Positions 9,516 through 18,437 of a DNA stretch of 64,000 nt are shown here, one piece after another. The notes under the pieces were generated by a model that was not told where the DNA came from, ran no database searches, and was given only the letters and a program-made list of their open reading frames with translations. Source of the stretch: Streptomyces sp. AP-93 (GTDB lineage Bacteria > Actinomycetota > Actinomycetes > Streptomycetales > Streptomycetaceae); the NCBI RefSeq assembly GCF_022808175.1, contig NZ_JALGBX010000007.1, positions 62,001 to 126,000 of the forward strand. Reading direction: 5' to 3'. A program made the position numbers and the translations under genes. Numbering within the stretch: the stretch's first letter is position 1; the number at the start of each line of letters is the position of its first letter.

Positions 9516-10115
9516 GTGGCCGAGGCGGCGCCTGAGGGAATGAAGCGTTGCTCGCGCTGTAAGCGTGTTCAACCATTCGAGGCCTTCGCGAGTAATCGCG
9601 CGATGCGGGACGGCTTTCAGGCGTACTGCCGTGAGTGCCAGGCTGATCACTACAAACAGCGGCAAGAAGCGAAGGGGCGGACGGTACGGGAGAAGATTCC
9701 CGTACCGTCGGGCCACAAGCGGTGTCCCCAATGCGGGGAGATCAAGTCCCACGCGGAGTGGGAGCGGAACAAGACGAGCTCGGACGGTTGGGCCAGCTAC
9801 TGCCGTGACTGCCGAGCACAACGGAACCGGGCCTCGTACTTCAAGCGGCACTACGGCATCACCGAGGCCGAGCGTGACGAGATGATCGCTGCCCAGGGCG
9901 GGGTCTGCGTGATCTGCCAAGAGGCTCCGGCGGAGCATGTGGATCACGATCATCAGACGGGTAAGGTCCGAGGCGTACTTTGCTTCGGCTGCAACGCAGG
10001 AATCGGGCAACTCAAGGATCGGCCGGACGTCTTGAGGCGTGCAGCCGCTTACGTGGAAGGAAACCTGTGGAACCCAACACTCGTAGCACAGGGCGTCTAC
10101 CGGCAGCCTTCCTGA
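9516..10115 (+). CDS. Endonuclease VII-like HNH protein with two zinc-ribbon modules
   Basis: A 199-residue protein. The C-terminal domain has the recombination endonuclease VII pattern: C131/C134, HVDHDH at 141-146 and C156/C159 (a zinc-bound beta-beta-alpha-metal nuclease site). The N-terminal half is an internal duplication of a treble Cys module: C12/C15/C38/C41 and C70/C73/C96/C99, each with a KRC-x2-C ... YCR-[ED]-CR pattern. The GTG start follows a GGGGG run; an ATG at 9540 after GAGGGA is the alternative. The last 49 nt overlap the start of prcB in another frame, so its translation is probably coupled to the proteasome beta subunit. Its function in this locus is unknown. Confidence 0.85.
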   Translation: MAEAAPEGMKRCSRCKRVQPFEAFASNRAMRDGFQAYCRECQADHYKQRQEAKGRTVREKIPVPSGHKRCPQCGEIKSHAEWERNKTSSDGWASYCRDCRAQRNRASYFKRHYGITEAERDEMIAAQGGVCVICQEAPAEHVDHDHQTGKVRGVLCFGCNAGIGQLKDRPDVLRRAAAYVEGNLWNPTLVAQGVYRQPS

Positions 10116-10906
10116 CGCCGGGGTCGTCGTCCTTCATGGACTTCTTGGGCGCGCACCAGCCCGAGATGCTCCCGGGCAACCGGAAGCTGCCCGACGGGGT
10201 CATCGAGGCGCCGCACGGGACGACCATCGTGGCCGCCACCTTCCCCGGCGGGGTGGTCCTCGCCGGTGACCGGCGCGCGACCATGGGGAACATGATCGCG
10301 CAGCGGGACATCGAGAAGGTGTTCCCGGCGGACGAGTACTCCGCCGTCGGCATCGCCGGCACCGCCGGTCTGGCCGTGGAGATGGTGAAGCTGTTCCAGC
10401 TGGAGCTGGAGCACTTCGAGAAGGTGGAGGGGGCGACCCTCTCCCTCGAAGGTAAGGCGAACCGGCTGTCGACCATGATCCGGAGCAATCTGGGGATGGC
10501 CATGCAGGGCCTGGCCGTCGTGCCGCTCTTCGCGGGGTACGACGAGGCCAAGGAGAGGGGGCGGATCTTCTCCTACGACGTGACCGGCGGCCGCTCCGAG
10601 GAGCACGGCTACGCCGCCACCGGGTCCGGCTCGATCTTCGCCCGCGGCTCGATGAAGAAGCTGTACCACTCGAAGCTGACGGAGGAAGAGGCCACGACGC
10701 TCGTCGTGCAGGCGTTGTACGACGCAGCCGACGACGACTCGGCCACGGGCGGTCCGGACCTCTACCGCCATATCTACCCCATCGTCACCGTCATGACCGA
10801 CGAGGGATTCCGCAGGCTGACCGACGAGGAGTCCTCGGAGCTGGCCCGCAAGATCACGAACCGCCGGCTGGAGCAGCCCGACGGTCCGCGCGCCGCCCTG
10901 CTCTGA
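10067..10906 (+). CDS. prcB: 20S proteasome beta subunit
   Basis: A 279-residue proenzyme of the catalytic ring. A propeptide of 51 residues precedes the GTTIVAATF cleavage site; Thr52 becomes the N-terminal nucleophile. Asp68 and Lys84 fall at the conserved positions 17 and 33 of the mature chain, and the SGS segment is present ([10 protein letters not shown]). The GTG start has GGAAGGAAA upstream and gives the expected [13 protein letters not shown]-terminus; it lies 49 nt inside the preceding HNH gene. prcA follows after 51 nt. The C-terminus is RAALL. Confidence 0.96.
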   Translation: MEPNTRSTGRLPAAFLTPGSSSFMDFLGAHQPEMLPGNRKLPDGVIEAPHGTTIVAATFPGGVVLAGDRRATMGNMIAQRDIEKVFPADEYSAVGIAGTAGLAVEMVKLFQLELEHFEKVEGATLSLEGKANRLSTMIRSNLGMAMQGLAVVPLFAGYDEAKERGRIFSYDVTGGRSEEHGYAATGSGSIFARGSMKKLYHSKLTEEEATTLVVQALYDAADDDSATGGPDLYRHIYPIVTVMTDEGFRRLTDEESSELARKITNRRLEQPDGPRAALL

Positions 10907-10957
10907 CCAGCCCCGCCCTGACCTCCTCGTCGTCCAGAAGAAAGGGACGGAAAGCCG

Positions 10958-11722
10958 GTGTCGACTCCGTTCTATGTGTCACCCCAGCAGGCCATGGCCG
11001 ACCGGGCGGAATACGCCCGCAAGGGCATCGCCCGCGGTCGCAGCCTTGTTGTGATCCAGTACGCCGACGGCATCGTGTTCGTCGGTGAGAACCCGTCCCG
11101 TGCGCTGCACAAGTTCAGCGAGATCTACGACCGGATCGGCTTCGCGGCCGCCGGCAAGTACAACGAGTACGAGAACCTGCGCATCGGCGGTGTGCGGTAC
11201 GCCGATCTGCGTGGATACACCTACGACCGTGACGATGTGACGGCCCGTGGGCTGGCGAACGTCTACGCGCAGACGCTCGGCACGATCTTCTCGAGTGCGG
11301 GGGAGAAGCCGTACGAGGTGGAGCTGGTGGTGGCGGAGGTCGGTGCGACCGCTGCCGGGGACCAGATCTATCGCCTGCCGCACGACGGGTCGATCGTCGA
11401 CGAGCACGGGTCGGTCGCCGTTGGTGGCAACGCCGAGCAGATCAGCACCTTCCTCGACCAGCGCCACCAGGACGGGATGACCCTGCCCGACGCGCTGAAG
11501 CTGGCGGTGCAGGCGCTGTCGAGTCAGGCGAACGGCGCGGACAAGACGATCCCGGCGGAGCGGCTGGAGGTGGCGGTGCTGGACCGTACGCGGTCGCAGC
11601 AGCGCAAGTTCAAGCGGATCCGTGGCCGGCAGCTGTCGCGGCTGCTGGAGGCGGACGTTCCGGCGGCGGCTCAGGCGGATGCCGTGTCGAACGACGAGGC
11701 TCCTGAAGAGGAAGCCGAGTAG
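10958..11722 (+). CDS. prcA: 20S proteasome alpha subunit
   Basis: A 254-residue subunit of the outer gating rings that bind ARC. The N-terminus [20 protein letters not shown] is the alpha-type gate and H0 helix; there is no processing site. The C-terminal 40 residues are an acidic, disordered tail (ending EEEAE). The GTG start has a GGGACGGAAAG ribosome-binding region. It is 51 nt downstream of prcB in the same operon. A GC-rich hairpin follows, and the next gene is convergent. Confidence 0.96.
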   Translation: MSTPFYVSPQQAMADRAEYARKGIARGRSLVVIQYADGIVFVGENPSRALHKFSEIYDRIGFAAAGKYNEYENLRIGGVRYADLRGYTYDRDDVTARGLANVYAQTLGTIFSSAGEKPYEVELVVAEVGATAAGDQIYRLPHDGSIVDEHGSVAVGGNAEQISTFLDQRHQDGMTLPDALKLAVQALSSQANGADKTIPAERLEVAVLDRTRSQQRKFKRIRGRQLSRLLEADVPAAAQADAVSNDEAPEEEAE

Positions 11723-11742
11723 AGCGCGTACGGAGTGGGTGG

Positions 11743-11770
11743 GCGCCCCTGGCCTTCGGGTCGGGGGCGC
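11743..11770 (+). terminator. Likely bidirectional terminator, prcA / LacI gene
   Basis: The arms GCGCCCC and GGGGCGC are separated by 14 nt and followed by TTTCGCG. The hairpin sits in the 64-nt gap between the convergent ends of prcA and the LacI-family gene and could serve both. The stem is only 7 bp. Confidence 0.5.
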
Positions 11771-11786
11771 TTTCGCGTTCCCGGGC

Positions 11787-12788
11787 TCAGATGCCGGGTG
11801 CCGGGCCGGTGGAGTCGCGGACGACGAGGTGGACCGGGATGTCGACGGGGGTCCAGGGGGTGCCTTCGAGGACGGCGAGGAGGGCGGTCATGCCCTGTTC
11901 GCCGACGCGTTCGGCGGGGAGGTGGACGGTGGTGAGTTCGGGTTCGACGGCGGTGGCGAGGGCGAGGTCGTCGAAGCCGGTGACGGAGAGGTCCTCGGGG
12001 ATGCGCAGGCCGAGGCGGCGGGCGGCTTTGCAGGCGCCGGCGGCGAGGATGTCGTCGTCGCAGACGATGGCGGTGGGGCGGCGGTCCGCGGGGGTGTCCA
12101 GGGCGCTCTCCATGGCCGTACGGGCGGCTTCCACGCTGAGGTGGGCCCGTACGGTGCACAGCTCGGCGGGGGGCGGCAGGAGGGCGGCCAGGGCGTTGGC
12201 CCGGACGTCGAAGGTCCAGGAGTCGATGGCGGAGGCGAGGTGGAGGAAGCGGTGGTGGCCGTGGGTGAGGAGGTGTTCGGTGGTTTGGCGCATGCCGTCG
12301 GCGATGGCGAGGTTGACGTGGGCGTGGGCGGTGTCGGCGGTGGGGTCGCTGTCGAGCATGACGAGGGGGAGTGCGTCGCCGCCGAGGGCGTGGAGGGCGT
12401 CGGCGGCCATGGAGGAGGCGATGACTCCGTCGAGGGCGGCGCGGGCGGAGGCGAAGGGGTTGCGGGCGGGGCCGGTGCCGTCGGGGGAGGGGTAGAGGAC
12501 GACGCCGAAGCCGTGTTCGGCGGCGATGCGGGCGGCGCCGGTGTAGACGCGGGCGAAGAATTCGTTGGTGAGGGCGGGGACGACGAGGAGGGCGGTGCGG
12601 GTGGAGCCGAGGCGGAGGTTGCGGGCGGCGAGGTTGGGGCGGTAGCCGAGTTCGGTGGCGGTGTGGCGGACGTGGTCGGCGGTGCGTTCGGAGACGCGGC
12701 CGCGCCATTTGTCGCCGAGGACGAGGGAGACGGTGGCCTGGGAGACTCCGGCGGCGGTGGCCACGTCGCGGCTGGTGGGTCTCGTCAC
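11787..12788 (-). CDS. LacI-family transcriptional regulator
   Basis: A 333-residue repressor. The N-terminal helix-turn-helix and hinge (TSRDVATAAGVSQATVSLVLG through ATELGYRPNLAARNL, residues 5-60) precede a periplasmic-binding-protein-like sugar-sensing domain. The GTG start has CAGGAG 6 nt upstream; the longer frame from 12872 is a His/Pro-rich shadow. It is divergent from the MFS gene, and the spacer carries palindromes, so it most likely controls that transporter and itself. The inducer cannot be deduced. The pair interrupts prcA and pafA. Confidence 0.9.
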   Translation of the reverse strand: MTRPTSRDVATAAGVSQATVSLVLGDKWRGRVSERTADHVRHTATELGYRPNLAARNLRLGSTRTALLVVPALTNEFFARVYTGAARIAAEHGFGVVLYPSPDGTGPARNPFASARAALDGVIASSMAADALHALGGDALPLVMLDSDPTADTAHAHVNLAIADGMRQTTEHLLTHGHHRFLHLASAIDSWTFDVRANALAALLPPPAELCTVRAHLSVEAARTAMESALDTPADRRPTAIVCDDDILAAGACKAARRLGLRIPEDLSVTGFDDLALATAVEPELTTVHLPAERVGEQGMTALLAVLEGTPWTPVDIPVHLVVRDSTGPAPGI

Positions 12789-12874
12789 ACGGTGCTCCTG
12801 TAGTGCGAGGTCGCGGGGGGTGTGGGGGTGGGGTGTGGGGGTCGGGTGGGTGGACCGTCCGACTGTGGTCATGG

Positions 12875-12901
12875 TACGTATGACCGGTCACGTTATACGT
12901 A
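12875..12901. promoter_or_regulatory. Candidate LacI-family operator/promoter
   Basis: The perfect 10-bp palindrome TGACCGGTCA (12881-12890) is flanked by two copies of TACGTA (12875-12880 and 12896-12901). It lies in the 160-bp divergent spacer between the LacI gene and the MFS transporter. TATACG at 12895-12900 could be the -10 of the transporter. Confidence 0.55.
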
Positions 12902-12948
12902 TTACTTGGGTGGTTCCCGGCTGGGTCCGGGCGGAGGAGGGGGCGGAC

Positions 12949-14250
12949 ATGGCCGCGGGTTACGCGGAGCTGCTCAGGACCCGGCATGCCGCGAGGCTGC
13001 TGGTGGGCACGCTCATAGGCCGGCTGCCGAACGGGACGGGGCCGATCGCGATCGTGCTGTTCACCCGGGCGGAGGGCGGCAGCTACAGCCTGGCGGGGGC
13101 GCTCGCGGCCGCGTACGGGGTGTCGAACGCGGTGGGGCAGCCGTTGCTGGGGCGGGCGGTGGACCTGTTCGGGCAGCCGCGGGTGCAGTTGCCGGCGGCG
13201 GTGGTGTCGGCGCTGGGCATGGTGTGGCTGGCGCTGGCCGGTACCGGGTCGGTGGTGGTGGCGTACGCGGCGGTGGTGGTCGCGGGGCTGTTCACGCCGC
13301 CGCTGGAGGGCGGGCTGCGGGCGCTGTGGCCGAGCGTGCTGGGCGGCAAGGAGGAGCGGGTGCACGCGGCGTACGCGATGGACGCGGTAGCCCAGGAGGT
13401 CATGTTCACGGTGGGGCCGCTGCTGGTGACGCTGTGCGTGGCGCTGTGGGATCCGGCGGCGGCGCTGCTGGTGCTCAACGGGATCGGGGTGCTGGGGGCG
13501 CTGTCGGTCGTGGTGTCGGAGCCCTCGCGCACGTGGCGTTCGGAGCCGCGGGAGGCGCACTGGCTGGGGGCGCTGCGTTCGCGGGGTCTGCTGGCGTTGC
13601 TGGGGGCGTTCTTCTTCGTGGGGACGGCGCTGGGGTCGATCACGGTGGCGGGTGTGGCGTACGCGGACGAGCACGGTGGTCAGGCGGTGTACGGCTGGCT
13701 GATGGCGGCGCTGGGTCTGGGCGCGCTGTTCGGTGGCGTGCTGTACGGGGCGCGGCAGTGGGCGGGGGCGCCGGAGCGGCGGCTCTGGGTGCTGCTGGCG
13801 TTGCTGGCGGTGTGTTACCTGCCGCTGATGCTGGTGCCGGGTGTGGTGGCGATGACGGCGTTCGCGGCGCTGGCGGGTGTGTTCCTGGCTCCGGCTCTGG
13901 CGTGTGCGTTCATCGTGGTGGACCGGCATGCTCCGGCGGGCACGGTGACGGAGGCGTTCTCGTGGCTGGTGACGTTCTTCGGGGTGGGTGCGGCGATCGG
14001 TACGGCGGCGGCGGGTCCTTCGGTGGAGGCGGGGGGTACGGCGGCGGGTTTCGCGGTGGCGAGCGTGGCGGGGGTCGCGGCGCTGCTGGTGCTGACGGTC
14101 ACTCAGCGGGTGCTGGCGCGTGCGGGTGAGAGCCGTGCGGTGGCGGGTTCCGGGCAGGGGTCGGTGGCGGGGCAGCCGGCGGGTGGCTCGGCGGGTGGCT
14201 CGGCGGGGCCGTTGGAGGGCTCTGCGGAGGCCTCGGTGACGGGGTCTTAG
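12949..14250 (+). CDS. MFS transporter (12-helix, efflux-like)
   Basis: A 433-residue major facilitator with about 12 hydrophobic segments and the loop motif GRAVDLFGQPRVQLP after the second helix. The ATG has GGAGGAGGGGGCG upstream; longer frames run back into the divergent regulator. The C-terminus carries a Gly/Ser tail with the near-repeat AGGSAGGSAG. It is probably repressed by the divergent LacI protein. The substrate is unknown; LacI pairing hints at a sugar or sugar-like compound, but this MFS subfamily is often annotated as drug efflux. Confidence 0.85.
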   Translation: MAAGYAELLRTRHAARLLVGTLIGRLPNGTGPIAIVLFTRAEGGSYSLAGALAAAYGVSNAVGQPLLGRAVDLFGQPRVQLPAAVVSALGMVWLALAGTGSVVVAYAAVVVAGLFTPPLEGGLRALWPSVLGGKEERVHAAYAMDAVAQEVMFTVGPLLVTLCVALWDPAAALLVLNGIGVLGALSVVVSEPSRTWRSEPREAHWLGALRSRGLLALLGAFFFVGTALGSITVAGVAYADEHGGQAVYGWLMAALGLGALFGGVLYGARQWAGAPERRLWVLLALLAVCYLPLMLVPGVVAMTAFAALAGVFLAPALACAFIVVDRHAPAGTVTEAFSWLVTFFGVGAAIGTAAAGPSVEAGGTAAGFAVASVAGVAALLVLTVTQRVLARAGESRAVAGSGQGSVAGQPAGGSAGGSAGPLEGSAEASVTGS

Positions 14251-14374
14251 TCGGGCCGGTGGGCGTGTGGCGCGCGCGTGGCGGGCGGGCGCAGGGGTGG
14301 TCTCTCGGGAAAATGATCGAAACGGCGCCTGCGAACTCGGTTTCAGAACAGAGCAGAAGGCGTAATGTTCAGTC

Positions 14375-15736
14375 ATGGACCGCCGCATTTTCGGGCTGGA
14401 GAACGAGTACGGCGTCACGTGCACGTTCAGGGGACAGCGCCGACTGTCTCCTGACGAAGTGGCGCGCTACCTCTTCCGCCGTGTTGTGTCATGGGGCCGC
14501 AGTAGCAATGTCTTCCTGCGGAACGGCGCCCGCCTCTACCTCGACGTGGGTTCGCATCCGGAGTATGCAACTCCCGAATGCGACAACCTGATCGAACTGG
14601 TCACCCACGACAAGGCCGGCGAGCGCATTCTCGAAGGCCTGCTCGTCGATGCCGAACGCCGCCTGCACGAGGAGGGAATCGCGGGCGACGTCTATCTGTT
14701 CAAGAACAACACCGACTCGGCGGGAAACTCGTACGGCTGCCATGAGAACTACCTGGTGGCCCGGCACGGGGAATTCTCCCGGCTGGCGGACATTCTGATC
14801 CCGTTCCTCGTCACGCGGCAGCTGATCTGCGGTGCGGGCAAGGTGCTGCAGACGCCCCGGGGTGCGGTCTACTGCGTGAGTCAGCGGGCCGAGCACATCT
14901 GGGAGGGTGTCAGTTCGGCCACGACGCGTTCGCGGCCGATCATCAACACGCGCGACGAGCCGCACGCGGACGCGGAGCGTTACCGGCGTCTGCACGTGAT
15001 CGTGGGCGACTCGAACATGTCCGAGACGACCATGCTGCTGAAGGTCGGGGCGACCGATCTGGTGCTGCGCATGATCGAGGCGGGCACGGTGATGCGGGAC
15101 CTGACGCTGGAGAACCCGATCCGGGCGATCCGGGAGGTCAGTCACGACATCACGGGTCAGCGCAAGGTGCGCCTCGCGAGCGGCCGGGAGGCCTCCGCGC
15201 TGGAGATCCAGCGGGAGTACTACGACAAGGCGGTGGACTTCGCGGAGCGCCGGGGCATCCGTACGGGTGTCGTGGACCAGGTGCTGGAGCTGTGGGGCCG
15301 GACGCTGGACGCGATCGACGCGGAGGACCTGGACCGGATCGGGACCGAGATCGACTGGGTGATGAAGTACCAGCTGATCGAGCGGTACCGGGCGAAGCAC
15401 AACATGACGATGTCGAATCCGCGGGTGGCTCAGATAGACCTCGCGTATCACGACATCCACCGCAGGCGCGGGCTGTACTACCTGCTGGAGCGCAAGGGGC
15501 AGGCAGCGCGGATCTGCAACGACCTCAAGATCTTCGAGGGCAAGTCGGTGCCTCCTCAGACGACGAGGGCGAGGCTGCGGGGTGACTTCATCCGTCGTGC
15601 GCAGGAGCAGCGGCGGGACTTCACGGTCGACTGGGTGCATCTGAAGCTGAACGATCAGGCGCAGCGCACGGTGCTGTGCAAGGACCCGTTCCGGTCGGTG
15701 GACGACCGGGTGGAGAAGCTGATCGCGGGGATGTGA
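14375..15736 (+). CDS. pafA: Pup ligase PafA
   Basis: A 453-residue ligase that, with ATP, joins the C-terminal glutamate of Pup to lysine side chains of target proteins. FGLENEYG (Glu9 region) and the catalytic Asp57 in [14 protein letters not shown] match mycobacterial PafA; the Dop-specific insertion is absent. The ATG start has only a distant AGAAGG (about 13 nt), so initiation may be weak or leaderless. It is separated from prcA by the LacI/MFS pair and therefore has its own promoter in the 124-nt spacer. Downstream are two FKBP genes and pafB-pafC. Confidence 0.96.
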   Translation: MDRRIFGLENEYGVTCTFRGQRRLSPDEVARYLFRRVVSWGRSSNVFLRNGARLYLDVGSHPEYATPECDNLIELVTHDKAGERILEGLLVDAERRLHEEGIAGDVYLFKNNTDSAGNSYGCHENYLVARHGEFSRLADILIPFLVTRQLICGAGKVLQTPRGAVYCVSQRAEHIWEGVSSATTRSRPIINTRDEPHADAERYRRLHVIVGDSNMSETTMLLKVGATDLVLRMIEAGTVMRDLTLENPIRAIREVSHDITGQRKVRLASGREASALEIQREYYDKAVDFAERRGIRTGVVDQVLELWGRTLDAIDAEDLDRIGTEIDWVMKYQLIERYRAKHNMTMSNPRVAQIDLAYHDIHRRRGLYYLLERKGQAARICNDLKIFEGKSVPPQTTRARLRGDFIRRAQEQRRDFTVDWVHLKLNDQAQRTVLCKDPFRSVDDRVEKLIAGM

Positions 15737-15871
15737 GGGCAGGCAGGGCGCTGCGTGGCGACGCGCGCATCGCACTGATCTTGGCCAGGGCCTCGTACGG
15801 ATCTCGTACGGGGCCCTGTCCACGCCTTAGAGTGGCGACGACCTATGTGCCGTCTGAGATCTGAGGAACAC

Positions 15872-16810
15872 GTGCGCCGACTTGCCGGCCTGCTTGTCGT
15901 ACCCCTTCTGCTGCTGTCGACAGCGGCCTGTGGCGACAGCGGCTCCGACTCCGCCGAGATGAAGAACGGGGCGCCCGCGATCACGAAGGGCGCGAAGTTC
16001 GGGGAGACCCCCACCCTGTCGAAGGGGAAGGGCACCCCGCCGAAGGAACTGAAGGTGGTGACCGTCAGCGAGGGTGATGGCCCGGCGCTGAAGAAGGGCG
16101 ACATCGCCCAGGTCAACTACCTCGGCCAGGTCTGGGACGGCAAGGAGCCGTTCGACCAGAGCTTCGGCAAGGACAAGCCGTTCGACGTGACCATCGGTGC
16201 GGGTCAGGTCATCAAGGGCTGGGACCAGGGCCTGGAGGGCAAGAAGGTCGGCAGCCGTCTGGAGCTCGTGATTCCGCCGGACCTCGGTTACGGCGAGCAG
16301 GGCTCGGGCGACAAGATCAAGGCGAACGCCACGCTGGTCTTCGTCGTGGACATCGTCAAGGGCACCTCCGTCCCGGTTTCGGCCAAGGGCAAGGAGGTCC
16401 CGCAGACGGACGCCGCCCTGCCGAAGGTCGGTACGAACACGGACGGCAAGGAAGTCTCCGTGGCCGTCCCGAAGGACGTCGCGCCGCCGGCGAAGCTCGT
16501 GTCGAACTACGTCCTGGAGAGCGACGGCGCGGTCGTGAAGGACACCGACAGCGTCGTCGTCAAGTTCAACGGCAAGACGTGGAAGGACGACAAGTCCTTC
16601 CAGAGCACGTACGGCACCGACACGACGGAGACGTGGCCGCTGGCGGAGCTCCAGGTCAAGGGTCTGAAGGACGGGATCGTCGGCAAGAAGGCCGGCAGCC
16701 GCGTCTTGCTGGTCATCCCGGCGGACCAGGGTTTCGGTGACAAGGAGCAGGGCCCCATCCCGGCCAACTCGACGCTGGTCTTCAGCCTCGACATCCTCGC
16801 CGTGGTGTAA
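15872..16810 (+). CDS. Lipoprotein with two FKBP-type prolyl isomerase domains
   Basis: A 312-residue exported lipoprotein. The signal peptide ends in the lipobox LSTAAC with acylated Cys20. The first FKBP domain (about residues 62-165) is well conserved: QVNYLGQVWDGKEPFDQS, IKGWDQGLEGKKVGSR and IPPDLGYGEQG. The second (about 215-312) is more divergent, with PLAELQVKGLKDGIVGKKAGSR, lacking the GWD motif, and so may be a catalytically weak duplicate. The GTG start follows GAGGAACAC. It probably assists folding of exported proteins outside the membrane. A TAGAGT -10-like box lies about 40 nt upstream. Confidence 0.92.
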   Translation: MRRLAGLLVVPLLLLSTAACGDSGSDSAEMKNGAPAITKGAKFGETPTLSKGKGTPPKELKVVTVSEGDGPALKKGDIAQVNYLGQVWDGKEPFDQSFGKDKPFDVTIGAGQVIKGWDQGLEGKKVGSRLELVIPPDLGYGEQGSGDKIKANATLVFVVDIVKGTSVPVSAKGKEVPQTDAALPKVGTNTDGKEVSVAVPKDVAPPAKLVSNYVLESDGAVVKDTDSVVVKFNGKTWKDDKSFQSTYGTDTTETWPLAELQVKGLKDGIVGKKAGSRVLLVIPADQGFGDKEQGPIPANSTLVFSLDILAVV

Positions 16811-16859
16811 GACTGTCCGGGTTGTACCCCCTGTTCGTAAGTTTTTGAGGAGCAGTTCC

Positions 16860-17237
16860 GTGAGCAACGAGCTCAAGAAGCCCGAGATCGACTTCCCCGA
16901 GGGCCCGGCCCCCACCGACCTCGTGATCGAGGACATCTGGGTCGGCGACGGCGCCGAGGCCAAGGCCGGTGCCATGGTCTCCGTCCACTACGTGGGCGTG
17001 GCCTTCTCCACCGGTGAGGAATTCGACGCTTCGTGGAACCGCGGTTCCGCGCTGCAGTTCCCGCTCGGTGCCGGCCGCGTCATCGCGGGCTGGGACCAGG
17101 GCGTCCAGGGCATGAAGGTCGGCGGCCGTCGCAAGCTGACGATCCCGGCCCACCTGGCGTACGGCGACAGGGGCGCCGGCGGTGCCATCGCCCCGGGCGA
17201 GACGCTGATCTTCGTGTGCGACCTGATGGCCGCCTGA
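16860..17237 (+). CDS. Cytosolic FKBP-type peptidyl-prolyl isomerase
   Basis: A 125-residue single-domain FKBP. The active-site elements VHYVGVAFSTGEEFDASW, VIAGWDQGVQGMKVGGRR and IPAHLAYGDRGAGGAI are intact. There is no signal peptide. The GTG start has GAGGAGCA upstream. It follows the two-domain lipoprotein FKBP by 49 nt, probably in one transcript and perhaps by ancient duplication. A strong hairpin ends the pair. Confidence 0.95.
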   Translation: MSNELKKPEIDFPEGPAPTDLVIEDIWVGDGAEAKAGAMVSVHYVGVAFSTGEEFDASWNRGSALQFPLGAGRVIAGWDQGVQGMKVGGRRKLTIPAHLAYGDRGAGGAIAPGETLIFVCDLMAA

Positions 17238-17259
17238 TCGGTCCGCCGTGAAGCGTGTG

Positions 17260-17294
17260 GGGCCCCTGCCGTGAAGGCAGGGGCCCTCGCTTTT
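17260..17294 (+). terminator. Intrinsic terminator after the FKBP pair
   Basis: A perfect 11-bp stem GGGCCCCTGCC / GGCAGGGGCCC with loop GTGAA, followed by TCGCTTTT. Confidence 0.88.
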
Positions 17295-17320
17295 GCCCTG
17301 GACCATCGGGGCGGTACGGT
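17293..17320 (+). promoter_or_regulatory. Candidate vegetative promoter of pafB-pafC
   Basis: TTGCCC (17293-17298) and TACGGT (17315-17320) are separated by 16 nt, 63 nt upstream of the pafB start, immediately after the FKBP terminator. Confidence 0.5.
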
Positions 17321-17382
17321 CAGCGGTCACGAGGGTGTACCGGGGACACGACTCGAAGGTCTGGAAGGGCGGATGGGCGTCG

Positions 17383-18345
17383 ATGGCGATTGCCAAGGCC
17401 GAGCGGCTGATGAATCTGGCGCTGTGTCTGCTGGGGACGCGTCGGCCGCTCAGCAAGCGGGAACTGCGCGGTTCCATCGAGGCCTACATGGAAGCCGGGA
17501 ACGACGAGTCCTTCAACCGCATGTTCGAGCGGGACAAGGATGATCTGCGGGAGCTCGGGCTGGTCATCGAGACCGTCGAGAACCTGGAGGGCGACACGGG
17601 CTACCTGGCCCGCCGCGATTCGAACCGGCTGCCGCCCGTGGCGCTGGACGCCGAGGAGGCCGCGGCCCTCGGGCTCGCCGCCAAGGTCTGGCAGCAGGCC
17701 CGGCTCGCCGGGGCGGCCAGTGGCGCCCTGCAGAAGCTGCGCGCCGGCGGCATGCCGGAGGCCTCGGACCCGTACGAGGGTCAGCACAGTGCCATCGAGC
17801 CGCGGATCCCGGTGCACGAGGCGGCCTTCGAGCCGCTGATGCTCGCCTGCCGCGACCGCCGTCCCGTGGTCTTCGACTACCGCAAGTCCACCGCGGCCCG
17901 CCCCGAGACCCGCCAGGTCGAGCCGTGGGCGCTGGAGTGCTGGCGCGGCCACTGGTACCTGGCGGGCTTCGACCGCGACCGCGGGGCGGAGCGCGTGTTC
18001 CGGCTCTCCCGGATCACGGGCAAGGTCCGCTCGCGCGCCGCCAAGTACACCGCCGAGGTCCCGGACGTGGTGACCGTACGGGAGACCGTGGCGAGCTGGG
18101 CCGGGGAGAGCGCGGAGCGTTCCGCGCTGATCCGGCTGCGCGCGGGGGCGGGCTATCCGCTGCGGGCCAAGGCCACGGCGGTGCGCGAGGGGGCCGGCGG
18201 GGCGGAGTGGGACGAGCTGGAGATCCCGTACGGGCACGGGCTGGACGCCTGGCTGGTGGAGTTCGGCCCGGACGTCGTGGTGCTGGAGCCGGCCGACCTG
18301 CGGGCCGGCGTGGTGGACCGGCTGCGGGCCGTGGCCAAGGGCTGA
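17383..18345 (+). CDS. pafB: WYL-domain transcriptional activator PafB
   Basis: A 320-residue subunit of the PafBC activator of the RecA-independent DNA damage response. The N-terminal winged helix (RLMNLALCLLGTRRPLSKRELR) is followed by a WYL domain with FDYRKSTAARPETRQVEPWAL and WYLAGFDRDRGAERVFRLSRI, and a C-terminal WCX-like extension. The ATG gives the expected MAIAKAERL start; the earlier frame opening at 17293 covers the promoter. pafC follows after 92 nt and was probably formed by duplication. Proximity to pafA is conserved in actinobacteria although PafBC is not itself part of pupylation. Confidence 0.93.
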   Translation: MAIAKAERLMNLALCLLGTRRPLSKRELRGSIEAYMEAGNDESFNRMFERDKDDLRELGLVIETVENLEGDTGYLARRDSNRLPPVALDAEEAAALGLAAKVWQQARLAGAASGALQKLRAGGMPEASDPYEGQHSAIEPRIPVHEAAFEPLMLACRDRRPVVFDYRKSTAARPETRQVEPWALECWRGHWYLAGFDRDRGAERVFRLSRITGKVRSRAAKYTAEVPDVVTVRETVASWAGESAERSALIRLRAGAGYPLRAKATAVREGAGGAEWDELEIPYGHGLDAWLVEFGPDVVVLEPADLRAGVVDRLRAVAKG

Positions 18346-18437
18346 TCCGGACCGCGCGCGGCCGCGCGCGGCGGACGGGTGGGCCGGGTGACCGGGCAAG
18401 ATCAGTGAGCAACGCCCTGAGGGGGAGACGTACCAGC

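Noticed and set aside
11622..12803. Gly-rich plus-strand open frame opposite the LacI gene
   Set aside because: It starts inside prcA and mirrors the LacI gene; low complexity without a domain.
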